Shown here: piece after piece, positions 1 to 10,658 of the stretch
Numbering within the stretch: position 1 is the first letter of the stretch
How the letters are laid out: each line of letters begins with the position of its first letter
Translations under genes and position numbers: made by a program
Notes under the pieces: generated by a model
The model's database searches: none
What the model was told of the DNA's origin: nothing
The model's input: only the letters and a program-made list of their open reading frames with translations
Origin: Chaenocephalus aceratus
Taxonomy: Eukaryota; Chordata; Actinopteri; Perciformes; Channichthyidae
Reading direction: 5' to 3'
NCBI GenBank assembly: GCA_023974075.1
Contig: CM043788.1
Location: 16,576,928-16,640,927, forward strand
DNA length: 64,000 nucleotides

Positions 1-25
1 CGCCGCATGGTCGGATTTAGTGTGA

Positions 26-900
26 TCAGACATTAGTTTTATTTATGCTATTACACATATGCCATTTCGATTTGCAGGCAACATCTTGTGGGCCAGAAAA
101 AAGTTCTGAAGGGCCTGATTCTCCCCGTGGGCCGCTAGTTGAATAGGCCTGGCGTACATGATCTCTGTGGGTCGTTTTGTCAGGGGAGAAGATGAGGATG
201 TCATCCAGGTACACGAAAACGAAGATGTTAAGCATGTCTCGAAGTATATCATTGATCAACGTCTGAAACACAGCTGGGGCATTTGTGAGGCCAAAGATAT
301 CCAGAGATACTCGTAATGCCCACTTGGGGTGTTAAAAGCAGTTTTCCATTCATCCCCCTCCCTTATTCTCACCAGATGATAAGCATTTCTAAGATCTAAC
401 TTGGTAAAGATCTTAGCACCTTGTAACTGGTCGAAAGCTGATGACATAAGAGGAAGGGGATACTTGTTCTTGATGGTAATGTTGTTCAAACCTCGATAGT
501 CAATGCAGGGGCGAAGTGACTTGTCCTTCTTTGCCACAAAGAAAAATCCGGCTCAAGCGGGAGAGGAAGAAGGTCGAATTAATCCAGCGGCAAGTGAAGA
601 CTCCACATATTCCTTCATCGCCCGTGTCTCTGGAGCAGATAGGGAATAAAGACGACCCCTGGGTGGTGAAGAGCCTGGTAACAAGTCTATAGCACAATCG
701 TACACACGATGAGGGGGCAGCGAGGTGGCTCTGGCCTTGTTAAAAACCTCCTTAAAGTCATAGTAACACTGAGGGACCTTGGAAATGTCAGGGAAATCAG
801 GATCTGAAATGTCTTGAATTACAGGGACAGCTGGAGGAGCAGTCAGGGAACATTTGGACGGAAAACAGGTACTTAAACATCCCTTACACCAAGCAATAAC
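26..900 (-). pseudogene. Gypsy reverse transcriptase fragment
   Basis: In successive frames the minus strand encodes the RT fingers and palm: a [20 protein letters not shown] block, the [13 protein letters not shown] block with the first catalytic aspartate, and then the YLDD box followed by [16 protein letters not shown] frame change near 290, between the [10 protein letters not shown] region and the FQTLIND region, breaks the enzyme. Sequence after the YLDD box degrades quickly towards base 26. An upstream part at 540-900 is recognisable only in pieces. In life this domain would copy the element RNA into DNA in cytoplasmic particles; this copy cannot. Confidence 0.85.
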
Positions 901-932
901 CTTGCCAGTGGACCAGTCTATGTGGGGGTTAT

Positions 933-1331
933 CTAGGGTAAGCCAGGGGTACCCAAAATGATTGGGTGTTCGGGGGACCGAAAAACATGAAAGACAAGAA
1001 GCTCAGTGTGACCGTCCTGGAAACTTAGCTGAAGAGGTTGGGTGTGGTGAGTTACCCTACAGAGAAGACAGCCATCCAAGGCACTTGCTTCCATTGGTCT
1101 TGGAAGGGGGGAGGTCTCAAGGTTTAGCTTCTTAGCCAACTCAAAGTCTATAAAACTGGCATCTGAAACAGAATCTACCAAAACAGGATGCCTGAGAACC
1201 ACAGAAGATGAAGAAAGAGTGACATTTGGGAGACAACGTGAGGGACTAACATTAAGTGTAGTGCGGCTCACCAGTGCCCTCTTCTTTACTGGCGAGACAG
1301 ATCTTTTAGTAGGCGACAGTTGGCGACTGAT
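933..1331 (-). pseudogene. Gypsy aspartyl protease fragment
   Basis: The minus-strand frame contains a retropepsin-like stretch: a VLVDS core, an LAKKLNLE segment, the ASALDGCLL segment and an ending [10 protein letters not shown]. These align by eye with the protease of the element at 34508-39787. The catalytic triad, normally D-S/T-G, reads D-S-V here, so the catalytic turn has lost its glycine. The frame is joined directly to the gag side through a foreign LINE-tail insertion at 1332-1415. Confidence 0.75.
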
Positions 1332-1415
1332 TTTCATTTCATTTCAAACCTTTATTTATACAGATAAATCCCATTGAGATCATTGATCTCTTTTTCAAGG
1401 GAGACCTGCTCCTGG
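1332..1415 (-). repeat. Short LINE 3'-tail insertion with GAAAT repeats
   Basis: On the minus strand an ~80-bp unit runs from a TTGAAAAAGAGATCAATGAT block to AATAAAGGTTTGAAATGAAAT, which is typical of the extreme 3' end of a fish non-LTR element. A close relative lies on the plus strand at 16204-16281. It interrupts the Gypsy element between the zinc knuckle and the protease, removing the last cysteine of the knuckle. The exact LINE clade cannot be fixed from the tail alone. Confidence 0.6.
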
Positions 1416-2401
1416 GACCTGGGAGAGTGTCCCCGTTCACCACAGTAGAAGCACCTTCCCTCCCGCAGGCGGCGCTGTCGCTCTTCAGGAGTCAGCTTGG
1501 TCCTGCCGAGCTGCATGGGCTCCTCAGCAGGGGGCGACAGAGGCCCTGTAGACGGAAGCCAGGGCCTGGGGTGATTCCATGAGGACGAAGAGCTGGGCGA
1601 AGACTGCCTCTTGTGGGAGAAACAGGGAATCACAGTGTCTCTCTCTCGCTCCCACTCTATCAGTCGCTTGTCAATCTTAATAGTCAATGAAATTAGGGAG
1701 TCCAAATCAGCTGGAAGCTCAAGGGGAGCTAACTGATCCTTTAATGTGCCGGACAATCCATAAAGGAAAGCATCAAACAATGCTGATTGGTTCCAGTCAC
1801 TGTACGCTGCCAGGGTACGGAACTTTATAGCATAGTCAGAAATGCTCTGCTTACCCTGGCGCAATCCAACGAGTGCTCTGGCTGCCTCCCGCCCTGGTGG
1901 GATGTGCTGGAAGATGTTGGTGAAGGTCTCAGAGAAGAGATCGAGGGAGTCACAAACAGGAGACCTTCGCACCCACTCTGCCGTCGCCCAAGCCTCAGCT
2001 CGGCCAGAAAGGTGGGAGACAATGTATGCCACCCTTGAGCGCTCAGATGGGTAGCATGCAACCTGGAGCTCAAAGTGGAGGCCGCACTGAGCCAGGAAAG
2101 CCAGACAATCACCGGAATCCCCAGAAAACCGCTCTGGTCGGGAGAGGTGAGGGGACAGGGTCAGAGTTGGAGACTGGAGTAGCATTCACTGGGAAAACAG
2201 GCAATGGGGGAGCTGGAGGACTTGGCTGGAGTAATAGTTTTTGGATATTTTCGACCAAATAACAGCCCACCAAAAGACGACAAAACAGACTCCTGTCTCT
2301 CGGCCATCAACCTTTTCTGGCGAAGCCTGCTCTAGGTGGTAAATCCTGCTCCCTTGACTCTGAAGAGCAGTCCGCATAGAATCCTGGTCGGCTGAGTCCA
2401 T
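1416..2401 (-). pseudogene. Gypsy gag polyprotein fragment
   Basis: The gag frame starts with MDSADQDSMRTALQSQG, the ATG being at 2399-2401 only ~16 bases from the LTR edge. After a stop at 2186 it resumes in another frame with RPERFSGDSGDC, the capsid-like region and a knuckle CFYCGERGH that lacks its final cysteine because of the insertion at 1332-1415. Compared with the related gag at 38253-39317 (354 aa), the segment between the N-terminal 25 residues and the RFSGDSGDC block is scrambled. Gag would form the particle and bind RNA. Confidence 0.85.
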
Positions 2402-2417
2402 GCTGGCCAGTTCGTAC

Positions 2418-2674
2418 TATCAGACACAAGCACGGGCACAAGCAAAAAATAGGACAACCAGGCAAAAAGGTCTTTAGTCAAGCGTTTAATCCAAAAGGTA
2501 AAAATATAACAGGCAATGATAAAAAAATGTACTGACTGGAAGCAATGAAAAACAACCAACTAAGTTGGCGGAAAACTACTAAAGAAGCAACAAAAAACCA
2601 ACCAACTAGGTTGGTACAAATCAAGCGGCAAACTCTGGGGAGGAGCCGGGACGCCAATACGGAAGTGTCACACA
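2418..2674 (-). repeat. Probable 5' LTR of the 1-2674 Gypsy element
   Basis: This stretch lies immediately 5' of gag on the minus strand. The sense sequence appears to begin TGTGACACTTCC near 2672 and to end GTGTCTGATA at 2418, so its 3' terminus has lost the canonical CA. Inside it, plus-strand 2529-2539 matches the complement of the primer-site bases 2407-2417 at 9 of 11 positions. The outer boundary is uncertain by a few bases. Confidence 0.5.
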
Positions 2675-3117
2675 CTGCAGTTCATATATTGGCCGATAGG
2701 CGATGACTGCAGAAAGGAGCAATTTCCATAGACCCCCATGTTAAAATGCCCAACTTTACAGCAGAAAAAAACATGTTTCTACCCATGGATGCAATACATA
2801 TCATTATGAATATAGTTAGATTCCACCTTCAGGATTATGGATCTGTGAGTGAATTGTTTTCTAACACGACCCTTTTATTTATATTAGGTCTTAACGTTTT
2901 TGCATAAAATAGGGCGTGGTCACATTGAGTGACGGCTCTGTCAAGTGACTGCTGCTGCTAGCTTCTTGTCTCTCTGCTAGCTGCTCCGTGAAGCTACAGG
3001 CACTCTGCCTGGTCAGTTCATCCAGGGAACACAACTCGACCCTGGCCGTGTTTGTTTGTTCTTCATGCTTATATATCGGACTATTGTGACTCGCTCTGCG
3101 GTTGAAACAGACGGTGC
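2675..3117. repeat. Dispersed-repeat-like and promoter-like stretch
   Basis: The sequence carries phrases I recognise as recurring in many fish genomes, around the CCATAGACCCCCATG block at 2728 and the GGGCGTGGTCACATTG block at 2912. It then passes into a less AT-rich stretch with TATATAT at 3071. The end lies just upstream of the ATG at 3118, so it would serve as promoter and 5' UTR of the gene model there. No open frame or terminal inverted repeat could be delimited. Confidence 0.4.
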
Positions 3118-4540
3118 ATGAATGCGGTTTTGCGGTAAGTGAAATTGGAGTACTTTATTTATGTGTTAATGATTTTAATCAGCTACGTAATGAATGTTAA
3201 GGCTTGGGTTAGCCTGTAAGCTAGTTGTAGCTACATCGGTGCTAACGATGCTAATCGTAGCCTCCAAGTTAAAATCATAGACTGTATATATAAAGGTTGA
3301 AACGAAATAGACAAGTGTTAAGCGGGATAATACTGTAGAACAAACGGCTTCTGTTTGAGGTTGATAAAATAAGGTCATCCGTGTAACTTAGAGATATTTT
3401 ATTATGTAGGTAGGAACTGTATGCATCGCAAGTATGTAGACAAGCTAATGTCGAAGTAGTGTATGTGAAATCAACCTCACAATAAGATGTGTGTATATTA
3501 CAAATAATGTCATATTTCAAGATGATTACTTAGATATTACAATATGGTTGGTTGAACTGGAGTTCATTATTGAGCTTACACGTTAATGTCACAGTCATCT
3601 GAAGAACAAACCCACACCTTGTTGTTTTTATTAATTGCATTACCAAATTAGTATCAAATAAACAGTAAGCATTGGTAACACAACTTCCAAAGTTACAGTA
3701 AAATAAAAAGGACCCTGACTCAGACAATACAACATGTTCAACAGAAGAGAATCAGTTATATTTTTTGTACACATGGTACTTTACATATATATCTGTTTGT
3801 TTAAGGTGTCCAGGTGATGCAGACAGGCTGGACCAGAGAGTGAGAGACAGAACTGGACTCATCACAGCAGTGAACTTTAGCACAGGTATAAAAATACTTT
3901 TTTGTCATACTGTACAAAGAATCAAGAAAGATATTGGTTTAAATAAATGAAGTATTGACTTTAATACACTGATATACATTCCATTAAACAATACTAAATA
4001 CTGGATCACCTACACATCAGTTAAGTTGAGGGTTTTTTCCATGCAAATTTACATTTAGATGTTAACAAGCAATATGATTGTGTCAGCTTTCTAATTTAAT
4101 GTATTGAAGGCAAAGATATTTAACAGTGAGAACTGCTACTATTTATCTCTCAATATTGTCTGTAAAAAACGTGGTAAAAGTTATTCTTTCAGTGAGACAA
4201 CAGAGCAAGCTTCTACAGTTGCACTACATTTTGATAACAATTAAATATTATTTTGATAGCATATATTTCTATGTTGATGAGCTTCATACTGTTCATTCAT
4301 AATCTGATTGTCTTTGTAGCTCACTGTTGAAATAAAAAAAAAACATTACAATTACAGCCCCTAAACACACAAACACACCGCTTTCATAAATAACACACTT
4401 GTTCTGCAACAATATGTTTTATGTCTCCTGTAATTTTTTTAGGAAAGGACATGCCTGAAAGACACAACATTTTCTCCTTCTCTAAGGGTCAAGAAGAACA
4501 TCCAAGAGGAACATTAAAAGCTGATGTTATGAGATTTTAA
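3118..4540 (+). CDS. Candidate three-exon small gene (64 codons)
   Basis: Three short exons join in one frame. Exon 1, 3118-3134, has an ATG and ends at a GTAAGT donor. Exon 2, 3806-3885, begins after TTTAAG and ends at a GTATAA donor. Exon 3, 4443-4540, begins after a T-rich TTTTTTTAG acceptor and ends with TAA. Phases match at both junctions (2+1 and 1+2 bases) and the coding total is 195 nt, exactly 65 codons with the stop. AATAAA follows at 4708-4713. The product is hydrophilic and charged, with no signal peptide, membrane segment or family that I recognise. It could be a real host gene, part of a longer locus, or a chance join; nothing proves transcription. Confidence 0.38.
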
Positions 4541-4766
4541 GACCAGTACAGGACATTCAAGAAACTACTTGTATTGTGAAAACACAGTCAGCTGATCGAA
4601 TGCACCTATTTCCACTTCTACACTCCATCAGCTGATTATTTCTATTTGCCTCACTTTATGAGCTTCACATCACTTGTGCCTTGTACCGCAGAGTTTGCAA
4701 CGTCACAAATAAATGGGGCCAATCTTCAGTCAGATGGGAATGTGTAATCTAACATTTTCAGTAAGA

Positions 4767-4945
4767 ATAATTACATTACATTTAGTTGACGCTTTTATCT
4801 AAAGCGACTTACAATAAGTGCGTTCGACCAACAAAATACAAACTTGAAGAAAACAGAATCATATAAGTACATCAGGCTTCATAGAGCAAAAACATTTCAA
4901 GTGCTACTCAACTGGCTTTCGATAAGCCAGCCCTTTATAATGGAC
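4767..4945 (-). repeat. L2 LINE 3'-end fragment
   Basis: An ATTACATTACATTTAG start, then the GACGCTTTTATC and GCGACTTACAATAAG blocks, match the 3' end of the L2 LINE at 60361-61640 almost word for word until about 4945. The (ACATT) repeats are the LINE tail, so the element points to the minus strand and is truncated to ~180 bp. It holds no coding sequence. Confidence 0.75.
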
Positions 4946-5067
4946 AAAAGGAGTGCAAATACAATTTATTGAAATGTGAACCAAAAGTTAATCAAACATG
5001 TTTTAAATAAAAAGCACATATGAACAGAAGGTGTAAACCTATTAAATGTATAAGTAAACACATTTAG

Positions 5068-5218
5068 TCAAATAAAGTGACAGACCAGGCCTGTGCAGTT
5101 GGTATCAGCTATGGTATCAGTCCTCTCTAAACCAACAGACAGGACGTCTATCACACGGAGGTTTCTCCCTGAAGTCTCTGCAGCTCTCTGGACAACACGC
5201 TGTCTCAATCCGTCCACA
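5068..5218 (-). CDS. Exon-like open stretch, unidentified
   Basis: The minus strand has a T-rich acceptor ending CATATTCAG just before 5218 and then an open, balanced frame of about 50 residues (VDGLRQRVVQRAAETSGRN and onward) ending at a stop at 5068. The composition is protein-like and amphipathic, but I do not recognise the family. It is in the opposite orientation to the 3118-4540 model, so it would belong to another gene or to an old repeat. Confidence 0.25.
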
Positions 5219-5405
5219 CTGAATATGAGGGGAAAAATAAAAATAATAAATGCTTTAGACAATAAGAAATATAAAGTTGACTGTTGAGTTGCTCAGTTTT
5301 TTTAGATTGTCAATACTATTACTGTATAACTAATATCTCAGGTTAAGAGGCACATTCAACTACAGATTGGTCTTTAAATACATGTTGTGTTTTGTTTGTC
5401 TAAAG

Positions 5406-5479
5406 TCAAGGATCTAGAACTGGTACTTAGTTTTAATGATACAGTTTGGTTATTATGCTGTTTGGTGGAGGCCTCACAG
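5406..5479 (+). CDS. Exon-like open stretch upstream of retrovirus 1
   Basis: A 74-base open stretch lies between a possible acceptor (GTCTAAAG, ending at 5405) and a good donor (CACAG then GTAAGAG at 5480). It encodes a leucine-rich segment, VKDLELVLSFNDTVWLL. The provirus starts 26 bases after the donor, so if this is an exon the retrovirus sits inside its intron. No partner exon was found on the far side. Confidence 0.22.
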
Positions 5480-5504
5480 GTAAGAGCACTAACTAGCTAC
5501 CATC

Positions 5505-6435
5505 TGTGGAAAATTGATGTAAGGTATTGTACAGAAGAAGTGAGGCAGCATATTTTTGGTATATTCATTTTAATGTCACCCATATATAGGAGGTGTATTG
5601 CATCATGTCATCCCTAATATATGTGTGGGTTTATACATTCCTGTGTGTTAATAGTTGAAGGAACAAAAAGTACATTTTTCCTCTTAAATATAGAGAGGTT
5701 TTTTTATAGATTCCTGAAACAATGTTCCCTTTTTCTTAAAAGTAGATTAGCGCAATAGTCTTTTTCTTTGACTTTTACCCGTTTATCAAAAGGGTGTTTT
5801 TAGGTTATTTTTGAAGAGGGAAGATGCAGAATTACTTGTGAGTTCTGTTTTGAGTGAAAAGATTACCCCTTTGAGTATTTTTCTTGGTTAAACCATTGAT
5901 AGGCTTTGCAAATTGCGAGGGACATTTTCCCCAGATATAATGATGCGCATCTGCAGGCCTTCCCAACACCTGTGGCTTTCATAGAGGGAACACATATGGA
6001 CTATTGTGTGATAAGCTACATAATAAGAATGTGTTTTGCTTCAAACTGAAAACTGTTTGGTACTCTGCTGGCCTGCGCTGATTCCCTGTGAGACAGCGTT
6101 TTTTGGTATCTCCCAAATGAAACTCCACCCCTTCCTGTTTGTGTTGGTATTGAGAGCTTGTTCAGCTTGTTGTTCTCTCTCTCTCTCCACGCGCTGCTCA
6201 GACCGGAGGGTCTTGCAGCACGTGAATCAGGGCAGGAGTAGGCCTACTCTTTTACATTACGGATATGATATGATATGGCTTTGTATGGTATGGTAATGTA
6301 TTATATTGTATTGCATTATTACCTTTTAGGATTAAAACAGATTTTTGTTTAACCCTCGTCCTGGTTGTTTTGAGTGTTCCTTCTTTTAAAGCAAACTCAT
6401 AGGAACGGCGCGGAGAAGTGCTATCTACTCCTTCA
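5505..6435 (+). repeat. Retrovirus 1 5' LTR
   Basis: It begins TGTGGAAAATTG and ends ACTCCTTCA, with TG...CA termini, 931 bp long. It matches 14763-15692 apart from scattered substitutions and small indels, for example a longer CT run near 6178 and a CTGCA/CCTTTA change near 5955. A GATATGATATGATATGG stretch and an AGGATTAAAAC stretch lie near its 3' end. Confidence 0.93.
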
Positions 6436-6437
6436 AA

Positions 6438-6455
6438 TGGCGACCCCGACATCTT
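6438..6455 (+). promoter_or_regulatory. Primer binding site, tRNA-Trp-like
   Basis: Two bases after the LTR the sequence reads TGGCGACCCCGACATC. The complement of the 3' end of vertebrate tRNA-Trp begins TGGTGACCCCGACGTGAT, so 12 of the first 13 positions agree. This marks the start of minus-strand DNA synthesis. A possible splice donor, AAAGGTAAAACG, follows near 6590. Confidence 0.7.
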
Positions 6456-9400
6456 GACGTCATGATGTGGAGACGTGAGGACGTGCCGACGTGGTGACGT
6501 CATGAGTTTTTTTTTGAGGAAGCACTGGCAGCCAGCGGACGGAGGGAGATGCCTGGAACAATATTTGACAACTATGGATCCAACTGAAAGGTAAAACGGA
6601 CGCCTGTTTCTATTGAAGGTCTGTAATTGGCTCAAGCTAAATTGTAGAGTTGTCAAAGATATTTCCAGGTGTCATTTACGGTAAAGAGTGCAAGGCATAT
6701 TTTAGCATAGGTAGGTAACAAACGGACTACTAAGATTGATAAAGCAATGGTTAGGAACCTCTGGGATTTTTCAGAATCCTGCGACTGACGCGTTAGCTAC
6801 ACGTGAAGCGACGAGTAATGTAAGACGAAGGTGCAAGGCCCCGTGGGTTTTTCCAGAAATCAATACGGCTATTCCGTCGGTGGGAGTCCAGTAGTTTCCT
6901 AAAAAAGATACTATCCAGGACGAAACTGAATAATGCTTCTTCAGCCTCATAGGAAGCTGCAGTGTATTATATGTCATAAATCCAAGGGAGAGATACGCAA
7001 ATTTCAAAAAGCCATTTTGAAACGAACGGAATCTCGTTCTCTTGTTCTGTGGGGTTATTAATCTAAAAAAGCTCGATAGACTGTACGGGGAATAATTTTC
7101 TGTGAATAATTACTAATAGATAAGGGAGAAAGGTCAGATAAAGAAATGCGAAGTCAGGATGGAAGGATACCGTGGGTTCGAGAAAGCCCCCACTTTTTCT
7201 TCACAGCTTTCCTCTGAAAAAGGAGGGAATAACATTGAAGATTAATAGATCAATGTGTCGTAGATATTTAAATAAATAAGAAACATTGCATTGTGAATTT
7301 CGTGGTATTTGTCATTTACTGAGAAGTGTACTTATATTTCAGAGGCATTTATTGCATACAGTAACGTTGAGGGAAAGTAATAATAGGTTTTTCTGAGTAA
7401 ATGAAGTACATGCAGGTTAAAGTTTGATTCAAATTGAACATAATAGTGGATTATTCCACCTAGATTGGACATGGAGAGATGAGAATTTGTTGGGCATTGG
7501 ATGGCGAGCTCATTGTGTAAAATATAATGTACCCACACGCATGTGGTTTATTTGTCACAGTCCATTTTAAAGTCAGCCACCTCATGGCTAGATCTCATCT
7601 CTGAGAGTCCATTGGGTTAATGAGTAAGAGGTCCTTTTGTTCTTCAGGCCACATGCTCAGGATGAGCAGCATCCAAGTCATTTCACCCCATGAGGTCAAG
7701 AGTCATTCTGTTAGACCACAATCTTGTGTAAGACAAATCATTGTTCTTTTGTCACATTTTGAATTAAACGATAATTAGAGGGAGTTTTTGTAATATCATT
7801 AGTAGACATTAATTGTGTTTGTAAGTTTATGAAGAAAGAGTTGAAAGTAAACGGGAGGTTGTTATACGTTTGTCAGTCAGAAGGAATCTGTTAAATGGTT
7901 ACGCATGACAGAGGTGTTGCACAAACATACAGAGGTGATTGATGAGGGGAAACTTGGGCCAGCAGCTGCAGGGCACAGGGAGTAAAAGAGAAAGAGAGAC
8001 AAGAGAAGTAGATGTTTTGAAGAGTTCAGAGAGAGTAAAACTGAGAGAGACAAGAGAAGTAGATGTTTTGAAGAGTTCAGAGAGAGTAAAACTTGTATAA
8101 AGTTAACTGCTATTCTAAATAATGTCATATTGTTTTGTGAGTAAACATGACATAAAAATATATTTACTAGATATAACAACAACATGCTTAACTAGGTTGA
8201 CAGAAAACTGCTATTAACCAGTTTCAGCAGCTACTGTCCTATCTGTGTTCTAAAGAGAACATACGTTGCATTTACAATTCATATTAAGGAAGTTCACAAT
8301 TGATACCATGAAAGACCGTTTTGGATTAATAGGGCGTGTCTGTCAAACACTAGTGCTCAGATGGAATAAAGTGTTGAGATGTTCTCAAGAGTGGGAGTTT
8401 TCACAACGCTTTTTAGTTTGTATTGAGACAATTAACTGATAAGGACAGAAAACTGTTCCGTGATGATTTCTTTAGGTTTTAGCTTTAGTAATGGAGATTA
8501 CATTTTGTGAGGAAACCTTTCCACCAATAATAAGTGTTCAAAGATATATATTCATTAACTGTGATCAGATTACTTGTTTTTCAATTATAGCGCTAAATAC
8601 AGTTAGTTTTGTATTTTGTTACAGATCTAACCTGCTTGTAACACAACTTAGATAAACAGTTAAAGAATAGAATAAGCAAGTGGTTAAAGGGGATTTCCCT
8701 GTTTGGCTCATTTGATTTAGAACTGAAGTAAGGAAGAATAGTGTTTTATGAGAACTGTCATTCCTCATGGTTTCTAAAGATGAATCATCAGTTTGTATGG
8801 ACTTTGATGTAGAGATAGGATCATGGTGGAGAAGGAAGACCTTTTTTGGTTTCAAATTAAAGAAGATTTTAAAGATGAAGTTTATTTTTTCTGACTAGAA
8901 TTTTAGAAGCAGGACTTCAACTAGACAAAAGAGATTTTACAATGTGGTTTTACTACTTTTAATGGAGTAAAGAATCTGGGTAGACTACTGCCATTGATTT
9001 GTTTTAACATTCACATGTTTCAGCATTCCTGACCATATAGACACTCAGCCGTTTTATTTTGTAACCCTTTGGGGGAGAGATTTAAATTGAGTTTTTCTCC
9101 AGTTGCTGATTTATTGTGATTACAGCGGCACTGGAAAGTTGTGCGCCACCTTTGGGTTGTACTCTGAATCAGTGTGTTGGTGAAGAGTTGCTCACTACAG
9201 AAACAGAAGAACTGTGCAAAGAACGCATCTCTGAGGAGGGTTTGACATTTTGCGTGTACCTCGTTGCCAAGGCAACAGTGGTGTGAAGAGGAACAGCAGT
9301 TTTTGGGGATTCCTGCTGTGCAGAGGACAACGTGTGTCTGCTGATTGTAGCACATTGATCCAGAGGTACCTTCCCCCTCAGGACATCCCAGTGCAAAACA

Positions 9401-9606
9401 AGAGTTTCATTGATCCAATTGACTACAGCTGCAGAGCACAACGCATCACTGACTGTTCACATTATGACAAGATCTTGAGACAGGCTGGTCTCAGACTGTT
9501 CAGACTCTGAAGAAATTATGCGATGATTTGACAGCATAACTGTGCAAGAGTTTTCCAGAGGGTGGTGTAGAACAATAGGGTTAGTGTTTGAGAAGGGAGG
9601 CTGATT
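6456..9606 (+). other. Retrovirus 1 leader/interior without recognisable genes
   Basis: About 3.2 kb of AT-rich DNA between the primer site and the nested hAT MITE holds only short chance frames. The expected gag domains, including the zinc knuckle, are not visible on either strand. A 51-bp tandem duplication sits at 7990-8092. The stretch may be a true long leader, as in retrovirus 2, or eroded coding sequence. Confidence 0.5.
7990..8092. repeat. 51-bp tandem duplication
   Basis: A unit containing GACAAGAGAAGTAGATGT and GAGTTCAGAGAGAG occurs twice in a row with a period of 51 bases and almost no differences, implying a recent local duplication inside retrovirus 1. Confidence 0.85.
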
Positions 9607-10658
9607 GTTTAAACCAGGGGCGGGGAACCTCCGGCCCCCGGGCCGTATACGGCCCGCGAGACCATTTGATGTGGCCCTCGAGGTAATTTATAAACACACG
9701 CAAAAAAGAAAAAAATTAAAGAAATCTAGACCGCAAAATAATTAAACAAGTGAGTACCTGTTTGTCCTGGCCAAGGTCAGGGTCCTTGAACACAACACAA
9801 GCCTAACGTGTCATCACGTGGTATATGTCTCATCTGACAGGGGTGCAGTTCTGACGGGGAGCACCAGAACGCAGCTCTGCTCCGGCACTTCCAAACATTG
9901 CAGTACCCATAAGGAGCCGTACACATGCTGCAGTTTCTGCGTGGCTGTGTCTTTAGCTGAAAGCCCAGTGGCGATCTGTCATACTGAGCATACAGTCAAT
10001 AACTTTGTTGTTATTAGCATCTGGTTAGCTAGCTATGCTAACGAATATAAGAAGCTTTTTCTACAACCAGTGAGGTAAAGGCACATCTTTATATGATCAT
10101 TATAGTTCTAAAAAATAAGAGAATAAAGTAAACAGGTATAAAATAGGCCTACTATATGACAGTAAAAAAAAGTTCTTATTAATAAACACGAATACAGTTT
10201 AAAAGGGGAGTGACTTGTAAAATATCCATAAAGAAAAAGAAAATCTGCTTACAGATCTGTTTCATATGGGTGTTGAGATCGGTATCCATAGATCTACTAA
10301 TGTTGCTCTCAAAGTGCACCAGATTGATGCTTTTAACTTCAACATTTAAAAAAAAATCTTCCAGGGGGAGCATGGGGGGGAGGACGCCTAAATATATTTG
10401 CACACATCTTGTGTCCATATCTTTCTGTTTGGGTGGTCATGCCACAACTCTGCACGTGCCTGCATGCGTGAGTCATGGCAAGATATCTGGATTCAGAGGT
10501 TGCTTTTTCTTTGCACAGCATGAAAGAAAGGTGAAATGAGTGGGCTGTGATTTTAGTATTTTTAAGCAGAGGTAACTAATTTGTACGGCCCTCTGAGGAT
10601 GTTGAAAACATTGAAATGGCCCTTGAGAGGAAAAAGGTTCCCCACCCCTGGTTTAAAC
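9607..10658. mobile_element. Non-autonomous hAT (Charlie-like) transposon with 8-bp duplication
   Basis: Terminal inverted repeats CAGGGGCGGGGAACC (9615-9629) and GGTTCCCCACCCCTG (10636-10650) are flanked by identical 8-bp copies of GTTTAAAC at 9607-9614 and 10651-10658. The CAGGGG... terminus and 8-bp duplication are diagnostic of hAT. The element proper is 1036 bp and has no transposase frame. Its middle (about 10213-10385) is the reverse complement of a repeat also present at 56380-56530. It inserted into retrovirus 1 after the latter's integration or in its progenitor. Confidence 0.93.

Larger units (their letters stand above)
1..2674 (-). mobile_element. Decayed sushi-like Ty3/Gypsy retrotransposon (5' part)
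   Basis: Reading on the minus strand from about 2674 downwards there is an LTR, a gag start, a zinc-knuckle region, an aspartyl-protease region and a reverse transcriptase, in the normal Ty3/Gypsy order. The protein resembles the better preserved element at 34508-39787. Each domain carries frameshifts or stops, so this is an old copy. RNase H, integrase and the 3' LTR would lie before base 1 and cannot be seen. The assignment to the chromodomain Tf1/sushi group is inferred from the relative, because this copy's integrase end is not visible. Confidence 0.85.

Noticed and set aside
9250..9510. 86-codon frame inside retrovirus 1
   Set aside because: It looks moderately protein-like, but the opposite strand is equally open and no viral domain can be recognised.
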